A stretch of DNA of 64,000 nucleotides from Sipunculus nudus (GCA_026874595.1 CM049318.1:48648456-48712455), one strand, 5' to 3'; shown: positions 58,201 through 62,368, counted from the first letter of the stretch. Notes: generated by a model from the sequence alone, not told the origin. Numbers and translations: made by a program.

Positions 58201-60040
58201 TAAAAATTTGTAGGGTAAACCATGAATCTACTGTTGAGAAATTGGCATGAAAAGTAATTCAATTAAAACTAATTTTTTGACAGAAGAAACTACCCAAATT
58301 TCATATTTATTGGACATTTGTCAAAGAAAAATCATAACTGAAAGTAAAATTTGACTGATAATTGAAACTTAAATCAGTGAACATGATATGCCTTAAATAG
58401 TCAACATAAACATACTTTCTTCAGAGCACTTAAAATCTTTTTCAAAGCATTGTAAGATCACAGTACAGGAATGGATTCTCTAAAACAGGGAAAATTGCCA
58501 GGAAGCTGAAGAATTTCAAGGAGTTTAAAGAATATTGTATGCATAAAATACAATAATATTTTGAAAAATTGATGCACTAATTTTGAAACCAAATAAACTG
58601 TAATTGATTTTTAACCTCTGAATCAATGAGTGAGTAAAAAGCTATCCTGAAATTTTGACAAGGTACACCATGTTTGTATAAATTACATAATATTGACTTA
58701 ATTTTTGGCGGGGATATACAAAATATACTGGTTTAGATAAACCTTTATGCCATAAAGAACAAACACAGACAAATGGTTTGGATATAAGGCAGCCCTGATG
58801 TGTAACAAAAGATTTGAATAAAAATACAGGTTTTCCTCAAATTTCTAAAAGGAACAAAGTTGCAGTAACAATATAAAAAAAAGGCATTTGACATGTGCTG
58901 GTTAGGCCAATTGTTTACATTTTATGTTGATAGTTACATATGTGTAAATGAGGTATATATACACTGGTTGGAATTAAAGTTTTAAGGATCAATGAAGAGC
59001 TTTTGTTCAAAACCCTTGAACAATTGTTAGTGCTCATTATTATTTTTAGCACAAAGGACATAGGTCACAGTGAACTGATTTATGGGCTGTGCACAGATTT
59101 TTACCAAGACCAGAATTAAGGTGACATCCCTGGTTAAATATTGAAACCCCTCTGAGGCTCCATTTAAAATCAATGCAAAAGTTTTTTTTTTTAATTTTAC
59201 AAAGAATTTCATAAAGAATATATCATTTTAAACTTTGTACACAATTTTTTTGATGGTATATGACTATATGTATATATGAAATTAACTTTCATATTGACAA
59301 GATACACTAAAGTTTTAATTTTTTTTAAAGTCATCTGGTTTGAGCATTCAGTAACAGCAAATCATTTCATGAGGGCTTAATTAAACTATTTATCAAACTA
59401 GTTTTTTTTTTGCCTTTTCTCTGCTTCTTTCTAGCATAAGACTAATTCCTTAAAAATTTTAAACTTAAGCTTTATAAAGACCCTCGGCTGTAGTATTAGT
59501 AATTTACATTTTATACTCTCACTCACCATACTGTCTTGTCTCCATTGTTTTAAACAGTTCCACCAGTCCACCGTGGTAATTAACCTGCACCTCAAAGCGA
59601 TTCTTCTTAATCAGAACACATGATCCCTTCACCACGGACCCGGGGAGTCCATACTGTGGTCCAGGAGCAGGACAGACAGTTCTTGGTTCTGCCGGAGAAA
59701 ACTGAGAATTTTGATTATTTTCACTTCCAGGTGTACCATAGAAGCCAAAGACGGGTCCTTGTTTGTTAGGAACATTCTGACTTTGGGACAAACAATGCAC
59801 TCCCATGGTTGGAACTCTTTGCTGAAAATCCCCACCACAGTTTCCCATTCTCCCACCAGGGTGCAGCACAGTGTTAGGTGACTGGACTGTGCCTTGTGAA
59901 CTGTTTTTGTAGTTTGTTGGGACCAGGATGTTGTTAACTTGTCCTGCAGTTTCATTCTGCTTCCTGGCTGCTCTCAGAGCTAAAGCTTTTCTCTTGTTTT
60001 CTTCTATCTTCAGTTTCTGCTCTGCTGTAAGCTGGGCCAT
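9946..60040 (-). CDS. SMARCAL1: SMARCAL1 homologue, SNF2-family annealing helicase (15 coding exons)
   Basis: ATP-driven nuclear enzyme that in characterised animals anneals RPA-coated single strands and remodels stalled replication forks. Exons were joined by GT-AG sites and phase; the sum is 2364 nt (787 residues plus stop), against 954 residues in human. Order: an RPA-binding motif at residues ~3-30 ([20 protein letters not shown]), a Ser/Gln/Pro-rich linker, one HARP domain (~132-195), a SNF2 ATPase with Walker A DDMGLGKT (263-270, K269), DESH (355-358) and LLSGTP (383-388), then a helicase C lobe with FLVFAHH (529-535), [11 protein letters not shown] (582-592) and [11 protein letters not shown] (613-623), and an acidic tail. 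Vertebrate SMARCAL1 has two HARP repeats; I see one. The ATG at 60040 has a strong context (A at -3, G at +4). Confidence 0.95.
10720..11035 (+). repeat. Family B-like tandem units
   Basis: Three units of about 115-130 bp sharing 'ggcaccrccagtcttgtatay', 'gatatatayatatgcccaatttcag' and 'atatcaa'. They match the core of family B (palindromic GGTGGCGCCACC region plus 'cttgtatatacaacaaagctat'). No terminal hairpin was seen, so this is a core-only fragment. Confidence 0.6.
11050..11660 (+). repeat. Degenerate minisatellite 'ctgcactgagtgaactcttgacctg'
   Basis: The phrase ACTGAGTGAACTCTTGACCT or close variants recurs at about 11088, 11133, 11155, 11187, 11332, 11356 and 11630. It is interleaved with 'aaagctataaatagatccag' (11238, 11413; variant 11302). 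Spacing is irregular, so the array is old or was built from a compound unit. Confidence 0.7.
12100..14440 (+). mobile_element. Degenerate tandem family with ACGG-type 3' ends
   Basis: The phrase 'ataactcagccaaaattcactgaac...ccatttgaacaaacttga' recurs at about 12289, 12745, 13412, 13585, 13767 and 14090. The phrase 'gtggcaccaccaatacctgaatttcatatatgactc' recurs near 12145, 12605 and 13950. Two segments end in 'taacgtacagacgacgga...cacatcatcacat.agctcacaggtt' at about 12989-13035 and 14351-14435. This is again a tandem core followed by a GACGGAC tract, so two or more related non-autonomous elements lie head to tail. Confidence 0.6.
14893..16629 (+). mobile_element. Full-length family B Helitron/Helentron-like element
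   Basis: The left end has an imperfect hairpin with arms GTATCCGCCAAAAC (14896-14909) and GTTTTGCGGATAC (14913-14925), then a CCG tract. The right end has GGCGGATAC (inverse of the left GTATCCGCC), a hairpin GTAGTCG (16600-16606)/CGACTAC (16612-16618) and, 7 nt later, CTAG (16626-16629) followed by T. Between them are nine copies of the palindrome GGTGGCGCCACC or a variant, at alternating ~150 and ~130 bp, forming ~280-bp dimers. Subterminal inverted repeats plus a hairpin before CTRR are the marks of Helitron/Helentron elements. No Rep/helicase ORF is present, so the copy is non-autonomous. Confidence 0.8.
17824..17914 (-). CDS. SMARCAL1: SMARCAL1 exon 14
   Basis: Minus-strand acceptor 'atattttgcag' and donor GTTAGT. 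It encodes '[19 protein letters not shown]', matching the 'DPKQQKIYDLFQKSF' segment of vertebrate SMARCAL1. It enters in phase 0 and leaves in phase 1. Residues 673-702. Confidence 0.92.
18162..19610 (+). mobile_element. Family A element with ~155-bp pearl-type core array
   Basis: The left end at 18162 reads AACAAG, then an imperfect TGACCCATRGGYCA palindrome and GCTCAGCTGA. The core 'aggtcaccatgacctaatttcaggtttcc' recurs at about 18325, 18448, 18876, 19032, 19182, 19335 and 19490, a spacing of 150-156 bp in the best stretch. This is the unit size reported for pearl elements. The right-end hairpin is absent, so the copy is 3' truncated. It lies in SMARCAL1 intron 13. Confidence 0.75.
19995..20082 (-). 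CDS. SMARCAL1: SMARCAL1 exon 13
   Basis: Minus-strand acceptor 'cattcttttcag', donor GTGAGC. The first G completes the Trp codon begun in exon 12, giving '[20 protein letters not shown]', which matches the family's WPLIQ-K-KVL-EAGLS segment. It is 12.6 kb from exon 12. Residues 643-672. Confidence 0.95.
20656..21020 (+). mobile_element. hAT-like dispersed element, copy 1
   Basis: Starts 'gcatggtgtgccaatc...attcgattatatcgatgattg', the kind of sequence seen at hAT transposon ends. It aligns through its length with 45512-45890: shared 'attctgtcagag.tat.agaaaga', 'ccctgccattacctt', 'aattctatacagcat' and 'ggtacataaaata'. No opposite inverted repeat was found. The hAT assignment is inferred from the end only. 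Confidence 0.5.
23519..23713. mobile_element. Foldback/MITE-like inverted repeat
   Basis: The left arm ~23519-23599 and right arm ~23627-23713 are imperfect reverse complements: 'aagccacttttt', 'aatattaaat', 'tgacaatatc' and 'cagtttttt' all recur in inverted order around a ~27-bp spacer. The similarity may extend outward. No transposase ORF was seen. Confidence 0.7.
24638..24653. repeat. Poly-C run
   Basis: About 16 consecutive C residues. Length is unreliable in most sequencing data. Confidence 0.9.
25262..25488 (+). mobile_element. Family A 3' fragment
   Basis: One core unit ('cagaatataggttattgtgacctgatgttgggtttgcttggagattt') followed by a decayed terminal hairpin 'tatagctaag...cagggctaaaaa'. 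The ACGG tract is reduced to 'cagacatacaatgggc'. Confidence 0.65.
26324..26514 (+). repeat. 16-bp minisatellite directly upstream of the GPCR start codon
   Basis: About 12 units of CAGAGTGGTAACAGAC with single-base variants. The last unit ends 4 bases before ATG 26519. A possible splice acceptor ('attcttaatttgcag', ending at 26235) lies upstream, so the array would be in the 5' UTR if that site is used. Confidence 0.9.
26519..28510 (+). CDS. Class A (rhodopsin-like) GPCR, single exon, long cytoplasmic tail
   Basis: Predicted plasma-membrane receptor of 663 residues with seven hydrophobic segments (~31-58, 68-93, 103-126, 145-167, 190-215, 258-281, 290-314). Landmarks: N-glycosylation site NGT (12-14), GN (49-50) in TM1, SLAVND (73-78) in TM2, Cys104 at the position of the conserved disulphide, DRY (128-130), FLFWSP (268-273) in TM6, and NSCMNFFIY ending at Y313 in TM7. 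TM5 lacks the usual Pro and TM7 has Phe for Pro in NPxxY. Loss of the TM5 Pro and the '[18 protein letters not shown]' helix 8 recall the melanocortin/adenosine/cannabinoid cluster; the ligand is unknown. A ~325-residue tail follows, with DQS-type repeats (~354-397) and [10 protein letters not shown] repeats (~615-642). The ATG at 26519 was chosen over the in-frame GTG at 26507. Confidence 0.9.
   Translation: MNLNMNDYTSINGTCIRPKDQFFNKDFYSSVTVILYVLYLTIAILAIFGNTLVIAAVARFHVLKTPTYYFIASLAVNDLLLGVVVLVDTFLVLIIPCGTLYATCIGMNILENIVIMVAVLNLTGIAYDRYLSIVSPLHYAQTMTNTRAAYCIAFSWIYGTFLGLLPLIPGMRIKRQEFSECLIYEVFPPGYIYFMIYGHFYLFFLVICCFYSRIFMIARRHSLQIQNLEPTQPQPSTLNTGTKRKRPSALRLNLGTVKTMGIVIGSMFLFWSPLFILLTYVNACKKRCHVNFSVYVLVFILFYINSCMNFFIYAWRNQEIRRAFKRLLCCKGSGSDDLNVTLHLTEQASSGRRSDQSLQNQLRNKESDQSMPDKTRSKSYQSTSEKMSNLRTDQSTSVTEAMKSFQNDNGLNRGKRISKSGNRLEDRNELEPQDPPCGGYQNYQMKIKQAEENSETPRPVLCSQECKKLPNKQKSISFCDEIYFIGERTVSAKRRATTGDISVSSLRDGCEHLKDEDYERPTSHRNDLHTLNDKDSWVINQAATKHIHKSKTLSLFHTKEWVLCEKLRIPGEAMYNTHCETDTSSRSREHSCEAKSNQGYTDKNNPNGTGLLQVISGQVSKCQVTKGHVSKGQVTKGQFSKGTDNFAFVDDAGADMSDSMSRK
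28360..28446 (+). repeat. In-frame AGGTCA-rich tandem repeat in the GPCR tail
   Basis: Units like 'ggtcacc/gtaaaggtca' of 15 bp recur about five times and translate as [10 protein letters not shown]. The array contains several AGGTCA hexamers. It looks like a microsatellite-like expansion inside the coding exon. Confidence 0.85.
28908..28913 (+). other. Candidate GPCR polyadenylation signal
   Basis: AATAAA about 400 nt after the GPCR stop codon. It is the first canonical hexamer I found downstream. Confidence 0.4.
29134..29468 (-). mobile_element. Second tRNA-derived SINE family with 15-bp target-site duplication
   Basis: On the minus strand from about 29453: a tRNA-like head ('gggcagtggtgtcaaggtt', B-box-like GAGTTCAAATTC), a body, then 'ctgtgatggactagcatcc' and 'aggaggagtt', a module common in animal SINE tails. 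The flanks TGATCTYTGTGTGTA at 29134-29148 and 29454-29468 match at 14 of 15 positions. It differs in head and tail from the SINE at 5238. Confidence 0.8.
29870..30680 (+). mobile_element. Small tandem element with terminal hairpin (family D)
   Basis: Two or more ~290-bp units share 'accatca/ttttataacaatccacccagtggttcctgagaaa' (30150, 30405) and 'tggagatatcctgctcacaagg' (30281, 30578). The right end has 'gatggacagccagatgg', then a hairpin 30651-30677 (AGCC...TAGCC / GGCT...GGCT) and AAAAA. It has the same plan as family A with a different sequence. Confidence 0.6.
30702..30935 (+). repeat. ~38-bp minisatellite
   Basis: Seven degenerate units of 'ctagcactctgtgtttcccacttttctccttac'. They are strongly pyrimidine-rich on the plus strand. 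Confidence 0.85.
31305..31545 (+). mobile_element. LINE 3'-end fragments (two short copies)
   Basis: 31383-31545 repeats the 3' part of the LINE relic ('cttcctggtgcttggccatt...catacttggactcactggagg...aaatgtcatgctgat'). 31305-31370 repeats only its tail, ending 'gtgatataataatcat', which recurs at about 32628-32643. Confidence 0.6.
31670..31740 (+). mobile_element. Family A 5'-end fragment
   Basis: AACTAAGGGCCCATGGGTCTG then 'acgctcaggtgaatttgtctataaggatat', matching the left end of the element at 33394. It breaks off where LINE-like sequence begins. Confidence 0.55.
31741..32640 (+). pseudogene. Degenerate non-LTR retrotransposon (reverse transcriptase C-terminal part)
   Basis: Fragments in shifting frames read '[21 protein letters not shown]', then '[21 protein letters not shown]', '[10 protein letters not shown]', '[19 protein letters not shown]', '[20 protein letters not shown]' and '[18 protein letters not shown]'. 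This order is typical of the end of the reverse transcriptase and the C-terminal region of animal LINEs. Several stops and frameshifts break it, so it is dead. It abuts the exon 12 donor of SMARCAL1 on the other strand. Confidence 0.8.
32651..32751 (-). CDS. SMARCAL1: SMARCAL1 exon 12 (motif VI)
   Basis: Minus-strand acceptor 'attttacag', donor GTAAGT. It encodes '[20 protein letters not shown]' and '[13 protein letters not shown]', including the [11 protein letters not shown] arginine-finger motif. It leaves in phase 2 inside a Trp codon. Residues 610-642. Confidence 0.97.
32820..33030 (+). mobile_element. Short AACAAG-type element, copy 1
   Basis: Begins AACAAGAGCACAGCAAAGGTGC, contains 'atgagtttcat...gcatcaaagcc', and ends with 'gacagatggacagaccctgggg.ataccataat'. 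It aligns with 55198-55420. A ~210-bp non-autonomous element filling half of intron 11. Confidence 0.6.
33162..33344 (-). CDS. SMARCAL1: SMARCAL1 exon 11 (motif V)
   Basis: Minus-strand acceptor 'gtgcttgcag'; 61 codons, phase 0 at both ends. It encodes '[20 protein letters not shown]', '[15 protein letters not shown]' and '[11 protein letters not shown]'. The donor is GTTTGT, a poor match to GTRAGT, but it is the only one that joins exon 12 in frame. Residues 549-609. Confidence 0.95.
33394..34966 (+). mobile_element. Family A composite filling SMARCAL1 intron 10
   Basis: The left end at 33394 (AACTAGGGACCCATGAG...CTCAGCTGAATTTG) is followed by four ~135-bp TGACCTTGACC units (about 33548-34080), a degenerate GACAGA tract, and two to three family A cores with 'caggtggagccaccagtcttcagg' (about 34155-34700). 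The right end has 'gacgatggacagagggtgactgccatagctcagctaaaaa'. It occupies most of the 1666-bp intron and combines two unrelated cores. Confidence 0.65.
35011..35107 (-). CDS. SMARCAL1: SMARCAL1 exon 10 (motif IV)
   Basis: Minus-strand acceptor 'cttatacag', donor GTAACG. It encodes '[20 protein letters not shown]' and '[12 protein letters not shown]', the start of the second RecA lobe. Residues 516-548. Confidence 0.97.
35348..36198 (-). mobile_element. Inverted family B element, internally shortened
   Basis: Read on the minus strand it begins at about 36198 with ATTGTATCTGCCAAAACAG and the CCG-rich left end. It has three to four palindrome-bearing core units and ends with hairpin arms ATAGTTG/CGACTAT (35377-35359) and CTAG (35351-35348) followed by T. 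Both ends match the 14893-16629 element. The body is about half as long because there are fewer core units. Confidence 0.8.
36231..36251. repeat. Poly-G run
   Basis: About 21 consecutive G residues adjoining the left end of the inverted family B element. Length is probably unreliable. Confidence 0.9.
36536..36790 (+). mobile_element. Family A left end with AT-rich body
   Basis: AACAAGGGACCTATGGGTCA followed by GACGCTCAGCTG, as at other family A left ends. The following sequence has no recognisable core and the right end was not found. Confidence 0.45.
37860..39737 (+). mobile_element. Family A tandem element with two terminal hairpins
   Basis: The core beginning 'catgccatggtcaaagttgggcaaaatttaaggtac' recurs at about 37872, 38545 and 39168 (spacing ~675 and ~620). 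The second unit ends in a run of GACG/GACGGACG repeats (39057-39113) and a 31-nt hairpin at 39130-39160 (TAGCTCAG/CTGAGCTA). The third ends 'ggcggacggacaatgg' and a 31-nt hairpin at 39707-39737 (TAGCTTAG/CTAAGCTA). Two related elements therefore lie in tandem, or a unit carrying its own terminus was duplicated. Confidence 0.75.
39892..39962 (-). CDS. SMARCAL1: SMARCAL1 exon 9
   Basis: Minus-strand acceptor 'atattttcag', donor GTAAGG. It encodes '[20 protein letters not shown]' then KAV, the helical linker between the two RecA lobes. Phase 0 in, phase 2 out. Residues 493-515. Confidence 0.93.
40200..40258. repeat. (AT)n microsatellite
   Basis: Near-perfect AT dinucleotide run of about 58 bp in SMARCAL1 intron 8. 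Confidence 0.95.
40432..41179 (+). mobile_element. Complete family A element (~750 bp)
   Basis: Left end AACAAG, then TGGCCCATGGGCTA and GACGCTCAGCTGA. Two to three cores follow, one with 'caggtggtgccaccggtggaccagtctgc'. The right end has 'gatggaaggacagtcagatgacgg', then a 31-nt hairpin region 41146-41176 embedded in TTTTAGC...GCTAAAA. GCTCAGCTGA near the left end is the inverse of the TCAGCTGAGC seen in intact right ends, so the family has subterminal inverted repeats. Confidence 0.75.
41183..43327. other. Rest of SMARCAL1 intron 8
   Basis: Very AT-rich. The short less-AT-rich patch 41440-41560 has an open plus-strand frame (start '[16 protein letters not shown]') that I could not assign. 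From 42960 to 43250 there is a simple run rich in AAGAAA/TTTCTT. No gene was seen. Confidence 0.5.
43328..43454 (-). CDS. SMARCAL1: SMARCAL1 exon 8
   Basis: Minus-strand acceptor 'tattttgtag', donor GTGAGT. It encodes '[20 protein letters not shown]' and '[17 protein letters not shown]'. The [14 protein letters not shown] run is the signature of the SMARCAL1 subfamily. Residues 450-492. Confidence 0.97.
43710..44424 (+). mobile_element. Complete family A element with TGACC core
   Basis: The left end has TGACCTATGGGTCATGATGC then TCAGCTGA. The body contains 'tattgacctttgacctgatgac', and the right end is a hairpin AGCTCAG...CTGGGC at 44391-44416 followed by AAAAA. Only about 0.7 kb, lying within the 1.4-kb intron 7. 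Confidence 0.7.
44826..45046 (-). CDS. SMARCAL1: SMARCAL1 exon 7 (motif III)
   Basis: Minus-strand acceptor 'gttttccag', donor GTAAAA. It encodes '[20 protein letters not shown]', '[20 protein letters not shown]' and '[10 protein letters not shown]'. The LLSGTP motif and the 'PWGWD-SGSSNL' segment are specific to this subfamily. Residues 377-449. Confidence 0.97.
45418..45511. repeat. (AT)n microsatellite
   Basis: Interrupted AT runs in intron 6, directly followed by the hAT-like copy. Confidence 0.95.
45512..45890 (+). mobile_element. hAT-like dispersed element, copy 2
   Basis: Begins TAGTGGTGTGCCAATTAG and 'aaatcgatgattggtca'. It aligns in the same orientation with 20656-21020. As in copy 1 the right inverted repeat is not visible. 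Confidence 0.5.
46155..46220 (-). CDS. SMARCAL1: SMARCAL1 exon 6 (DESH box)
   Basis: Minus-strand acceptor 'tttgttttag', donor GTAAAG. 22 codons: '[20 protein letters not shown]' then LK. With the end of exon 5 (VIIM) it forms the Walker B/motif II. Residues 355-376. Confidence 0.96.
47210..48958 (-). mobile_element. Family C Helitron/Helentron-like element
   Basis: Read on the minus strand the left end (from ~48958) has ATTGTATCCCCAGAC, a second arm GGGATAC and a CCG tract. The right end has GTCTGGGGATAC (a perfect 12-bp inverse of the left), a hairpin GGCACC-TGC-GGTGCC at 47237-47223 and, 9 nt later, CTAG (47213-47210) followed by T. The core is about seven ~145-bp units with 'tgaccttgacctttgacctcatgacc' (about 47382 to 48278). 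It has the same plan as family B with different hairpin and core. Confidence 0.75.
50150..50990 (+). repeat. TGACCTTGACC tandem array
   Basis: Units of ~134-145 bp with 'gtgaccttgacctttgacctt' at about 50462, 50601, 50735 and 50880, plus a divergent one at 50152. Each also carries 'gatgaaaggtttggcttaaaatgcatcc'. Related to the core of family C. Confidence 0.85.
52724..52885 (-). CDS. SMARCAL1: SMARCAL1 exon 5
   Basis: Minus-strand acceptor 'attgtttcag', donor GTATGA. 54 codons: '[20 protein letters not shown]', '[14 protein letters not shown]' and 'FNFQVIIM', matching the NVVVTG and INIVSFDLLS segments of the family. Residues 301-354. Confidence 0.95.
52909..53700 (+). mobile_element. Family A element with 'gtggcagccatac' units
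   Basis: Left end AACAGGTTACCCATGGGCG, then degenerate units containing 'tggcagccatac.gttttctgat' at about 53172, 53281 and 53615, and 'gttcttgagata' phrases. The right end is unclear. It starts about 20 bp intronward of the exon 5 acceptor. Confidence 0.5.
54743..54778 (-). mobile_element. SINE/LINE tail remnant
   Basis: On the minus strand the sequence 'acaatccatgtaaaataaatgaagttt' differs by one base from the tail of the SINE at 5238-5518. Only the tail is present, about 20 bp past the exon 4 donor of SMARCAL1. Confidence 0.65.
54796..54946 (-). CDS. SMARCAL1: SMARCAL1 exon 4 (Walker A)
   Basis: Minus-strand acceptor 'attgtgtgtttcag', donor GTGAGT. It encodes '[20 protein letters not shown]' and '[20 protein letters not shown]'. 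DDMGLGKT is the ATP-binding motif I; PSSVKFAW is motif Ia. Residues 250-300. Confidence 0.98.
55198..55420 (+). mobile_element. Short AACAAG-type element, copy 2
   Basis: AACAAGAGCAGCACAAGTGG then TGCATAAT at the left; 'atggtgagtttcattataatccatcaaagcc' inside; 'ggacagactgacggatggaccattggtaaaccataat' at the right. Aligns with 32820-33030. It lies in the 540-bp intron 3. Confidence 0.6.
55487..55670 (-). CDS. SMARCAL1: SMARCAL1 exon 3
   Basis: Minus-strand acceptor 'tctttttacag', donor GTAGGT. It encodes '[20 protein letters not shown]' and '[20 protein letters not shown]'. The VDEKLV-LMPFQ segment is the Q-motif region just before the ATPase. Residues 189-249. Confidence 0.96.
55850..56300 (+). 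repeat. Degenerate tandem repeat with 'gaaggtcaaggtcac'
   Basis: Three ~125-bp units with 'ttgaccttgatgatgaaggtcaaggtcactggtttt' (about 55850, 55980, 56125), then 'acaacgacaacagaccaaacactataccgg'. Related in phrase to the TGACC arrays but with both strands' motif in each unit. Confidence 0.65.
57014..57064 (-). CDS. SMARCAL1: SMARCAL1 exon 2 (end of HARP domain)
   Basis: A 51-nt exon. Minus-strand acceptor 'ttcacttttcag', donor GTAAGT. With the last base of exon 1 it encodes '[17 protein letters not shown]', the second half of the HARP repeat (TKNW-F signature). Residues 172-188. Confidence 0.95.
57568..58900 (+). mobile_element. Family A left end with degenerate units
   Basis: CAAGTGACCCAAGGGTCATGATGC and 'tcatctgataagcatgacctac' match the left end at 47041. 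Degenerate units follow: 'gatgatct....ccaaac.ttgttaaaactttgcaag.taa.ag' at about 57946 and 58032, and 'atggtttggatataaggcagccctgatgtg' at 58772, which resembles the core at 38870. No right hairpin was found. Confidence 0.5.
58901..59526. other. Proximal part of SMARCAL1 intron 1
   Basis: AT-rich with poly-T runs. No feature was recognised. Confidence 0.4.
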
Positions 60041-60054
60041 GATGTCATCTTTGT
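59527..60054 (-). CDS. SMARCAL1: SMARCAL1 exon 1 (first coding exon)
   Basis: Coding from ATG 60040 to 59527, preceded by 14 nt of 5' UTR after a probable acceptor 'gtaattccag' (60055 and upstream). Donor GTGAGT. The N-terminus [20 protein letters not shown] is the RPA-binding motif. Residues ~32-130 are polar and low-complexity. From ~132, '[20 protein letters not shown]' and '[15 protein letters not shown]' start the HARP domain. Confidence 0.95.
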
Positions 60055-60518
60055 CTGGAATTACAAGTTTGGTAAACAAATAAGCACGTGGGTTTGTTAT
60101 GTACATGTAGGGTGCATTGCATCCAGAACAGAAACTATGCCCTGATGCAATTGGCTGGTGCAAAGTGTGACATTAGAAGTAAAATCAAGAAATGACCTAA
60201 TTCTAGCAATACATTGTGGTTTTATTCTTCCCTGAAAATCTGGGGCTGACACTGAGAGAAATATTTAGCTTTTATGAGATATAGAAATTTTAGGCACAGA
60301 CTGACATTACTGCCAAGTTAGCAGTGCTCATAGATGAGCCAACAGCTTTTTAACAGATAACACAACGTCCTCATTTTTTGAGTGGAAAAATAGATAGAGA
60401 ATATGTTTTTCCTCCAGCAACTGGGTTTATTTTCTACAAAATCTATGTTATTAAATTTTTATAGGCAAGTGTGTTATATGATAATATAATGAGATTGGAA
60501 AATGTCAGTTTGACCTCC

Positions 60519-60658
60519 AGAACAAGGGCCTAGAGGCACAAATAATCCCCCGCCATAGGAACTAGGAAAATGTGGCATCAGTGACAGGAGAAGGATGAAC
60601 AGACGGACAGATGCGGACCATTATTTAAGTAGTCCTCCCTCCTTATGAGGGGGGACTA
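60519..60658 (+). mobile_element. Very short AACAAG element with terminal hairpin
   Basis: Starts AACAAGGGCCTAGAGGC, has 'gaacagacggacagatgcgg', and ends in a hairpin with arms AGTCCTCCCTC (60631-60641) and GAGGGGGGACT (60647-60657) with one G-T pair, then A. It has the same plan as the larger families in about 140 bp. Confidence 0.55.
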
Positions 60659-61405
60659 ACAAGGTATAAGGTGACAATGAGCTCTGATATTAAGCTCACA
60701 GGTTAAACTAAATGTTTCTGTTAATAAAACTTTATGAAGAGTCAAGATACTCAGTTTGTAAGCTTACATTTCTGAAAGTAAGCAATGAAAAGTTAACTGG
60801 ATATTCTCAGATTTTTTTTCTCCAGAAAATAGAGCAGGCAAGCTCTTTTTGCTAAATAAATAGGTGGATACTCAATATTTCCTGATCTGCTATATATATA
60901 ACTGCAAATAACATGAATAAGAGTATAATAATCAAAATTTTGGTTAAACTGGTCAAAACATGAATGGTACATCAAATGCATATTTCTTCTTATATTTTCC
61001 TATAAAATTACAGAGCTTAATTGTTAAGTTTATAGAAATATGTGATCTGTGTATTAAGATGTTGCTGTAAGACCTAGGCCCTTTGAACTGCATGATGGTC
61101 ATGCTGCCTTCAGTATTGGCAAAAACAAGATCTGATTTCATTAAACACAGTAATAATATTTTTTTTTTAATTCTACAAATCTTTGCCAATTGTTCTTCCT
61201 TAGATTTTAAATCCTAAAGAAGTTTCCACATAATGAAAGATTTACTTTAATAAATCTTGCGATTTTTTCCTAAGCCAACTCATTACACAGGATGAAGATT
61301 TGGATTCTAGATAGATCTTGTTAAAGCCAATCAACCAGGCTGTGGATGAGTGGTCTAGGACCAACGCACCGGCAGCCTCTTATAAGCTGTTTATATTGAT
61401 ACAAA

Positions 61406-61428
61406 GGGGGGGGGGGGGGGGGGGGGGG
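61406..61428. repeat. Poly-G run
   Basis: About 23 consecutive G residues. Length is unreliable. Confidence 0.9.
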
Positions 61429-61831
61429 TTGGGGAGATGTCCCCACACTGTATCACAAGCAGTTGCTGATGTTGGTGGCTGACAATGTTCCAAGACCAGT
61501 TTGATGACAGAAGCCTTTATTCAATAGCAAGCGGTCTGGGACAGTCTCTCTCTCTCTCTCTGAGAGAGCCGCCCAGCCTCCCTGACTCTCAGTGCGCACT
61601 ACAGATAGTTTTGTTACAGAGCTTTCACGTGACATATGAGATGTACATATCCATATTTATGCATTTTGTCATAAAAGCTAAACCTTATTGGATGACTCAA
61701 AGTAGGTCACAATTACATCAGAGGTGTAAGTTGACTTTATAAGTTTTGCCAGATTTTACTGGATGAAAGTATTCTGGAAAATCTAAAGTTTGACCTGACA
61801 TACATCCAGTTATAGACTGACCTACAAGTCC

Positions 61832-61901
61832 TATATGTGACTTAACACATATTTAAAGGAATATTTCAATATTTCATTAAATATGTGTTAAGTCACATAT
61901 A
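61832..61901. other. Perfect inverted repeat, 25-bp arms, 20-nt loop
   Basis: The arms 61832-61856 (starting TATATGTGACTTAACACATA) and 61877-61901 are exact reverse complements. Total 70 nt, the size of a pre-miRNA-like hairpin or a tiny MITE. It lies in the presumed 5' UTR intron of SMARCAL1. Confidence 0.9.
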
Positions 61902-62368
61902 CACCCTTTCTTACTCCATAACAATATTTGGTAGAAGGTCCAAGAAATGATTTTTCCATTTGGTGAAGCTGGTATACAACTTTTGTTGTGATAACTCTGT
62001 ATCATTTTACCATCTTACTTGGATGATTTTGGATTCTTCTTCTTCTGCATTCCTGTTTTGGTTTTAAGTTCAACCCTTTAATGTATGCGGCACCAGTAAC
62101 AAAATCTAAGGTATGAATTTACCTTATTATTAAAATTATTGCAATATTGGAAAAATTTTATTTATACTCTCAAAAACATCACAAACCCTCAGAACAACAA
62201 TGAGAAATAATATTAGAAAAAAATTAAACTAAGCAAAAATACTAGGTAATGGTTACTACAAATTAATAATTATTAATTTAAAATTCACCATATAAAAGTG
62301 TGTTCGTAAAAGTGATATTTTATTTCATGATTTTAAACATAGATTGGCAGAGAGGAAGTTTCTCCCGG

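Noticed and set aside
59519-60163. Longer N-terminus for SMARCAL1 starting at 60163 (MHQPIASG...)
   Set aside because: The extra 41 residues do not resemble the family, whereas MAQLTAEQ at 60040 matches the expected N-terminus with a strong start context and a splice acceptor just upstream.
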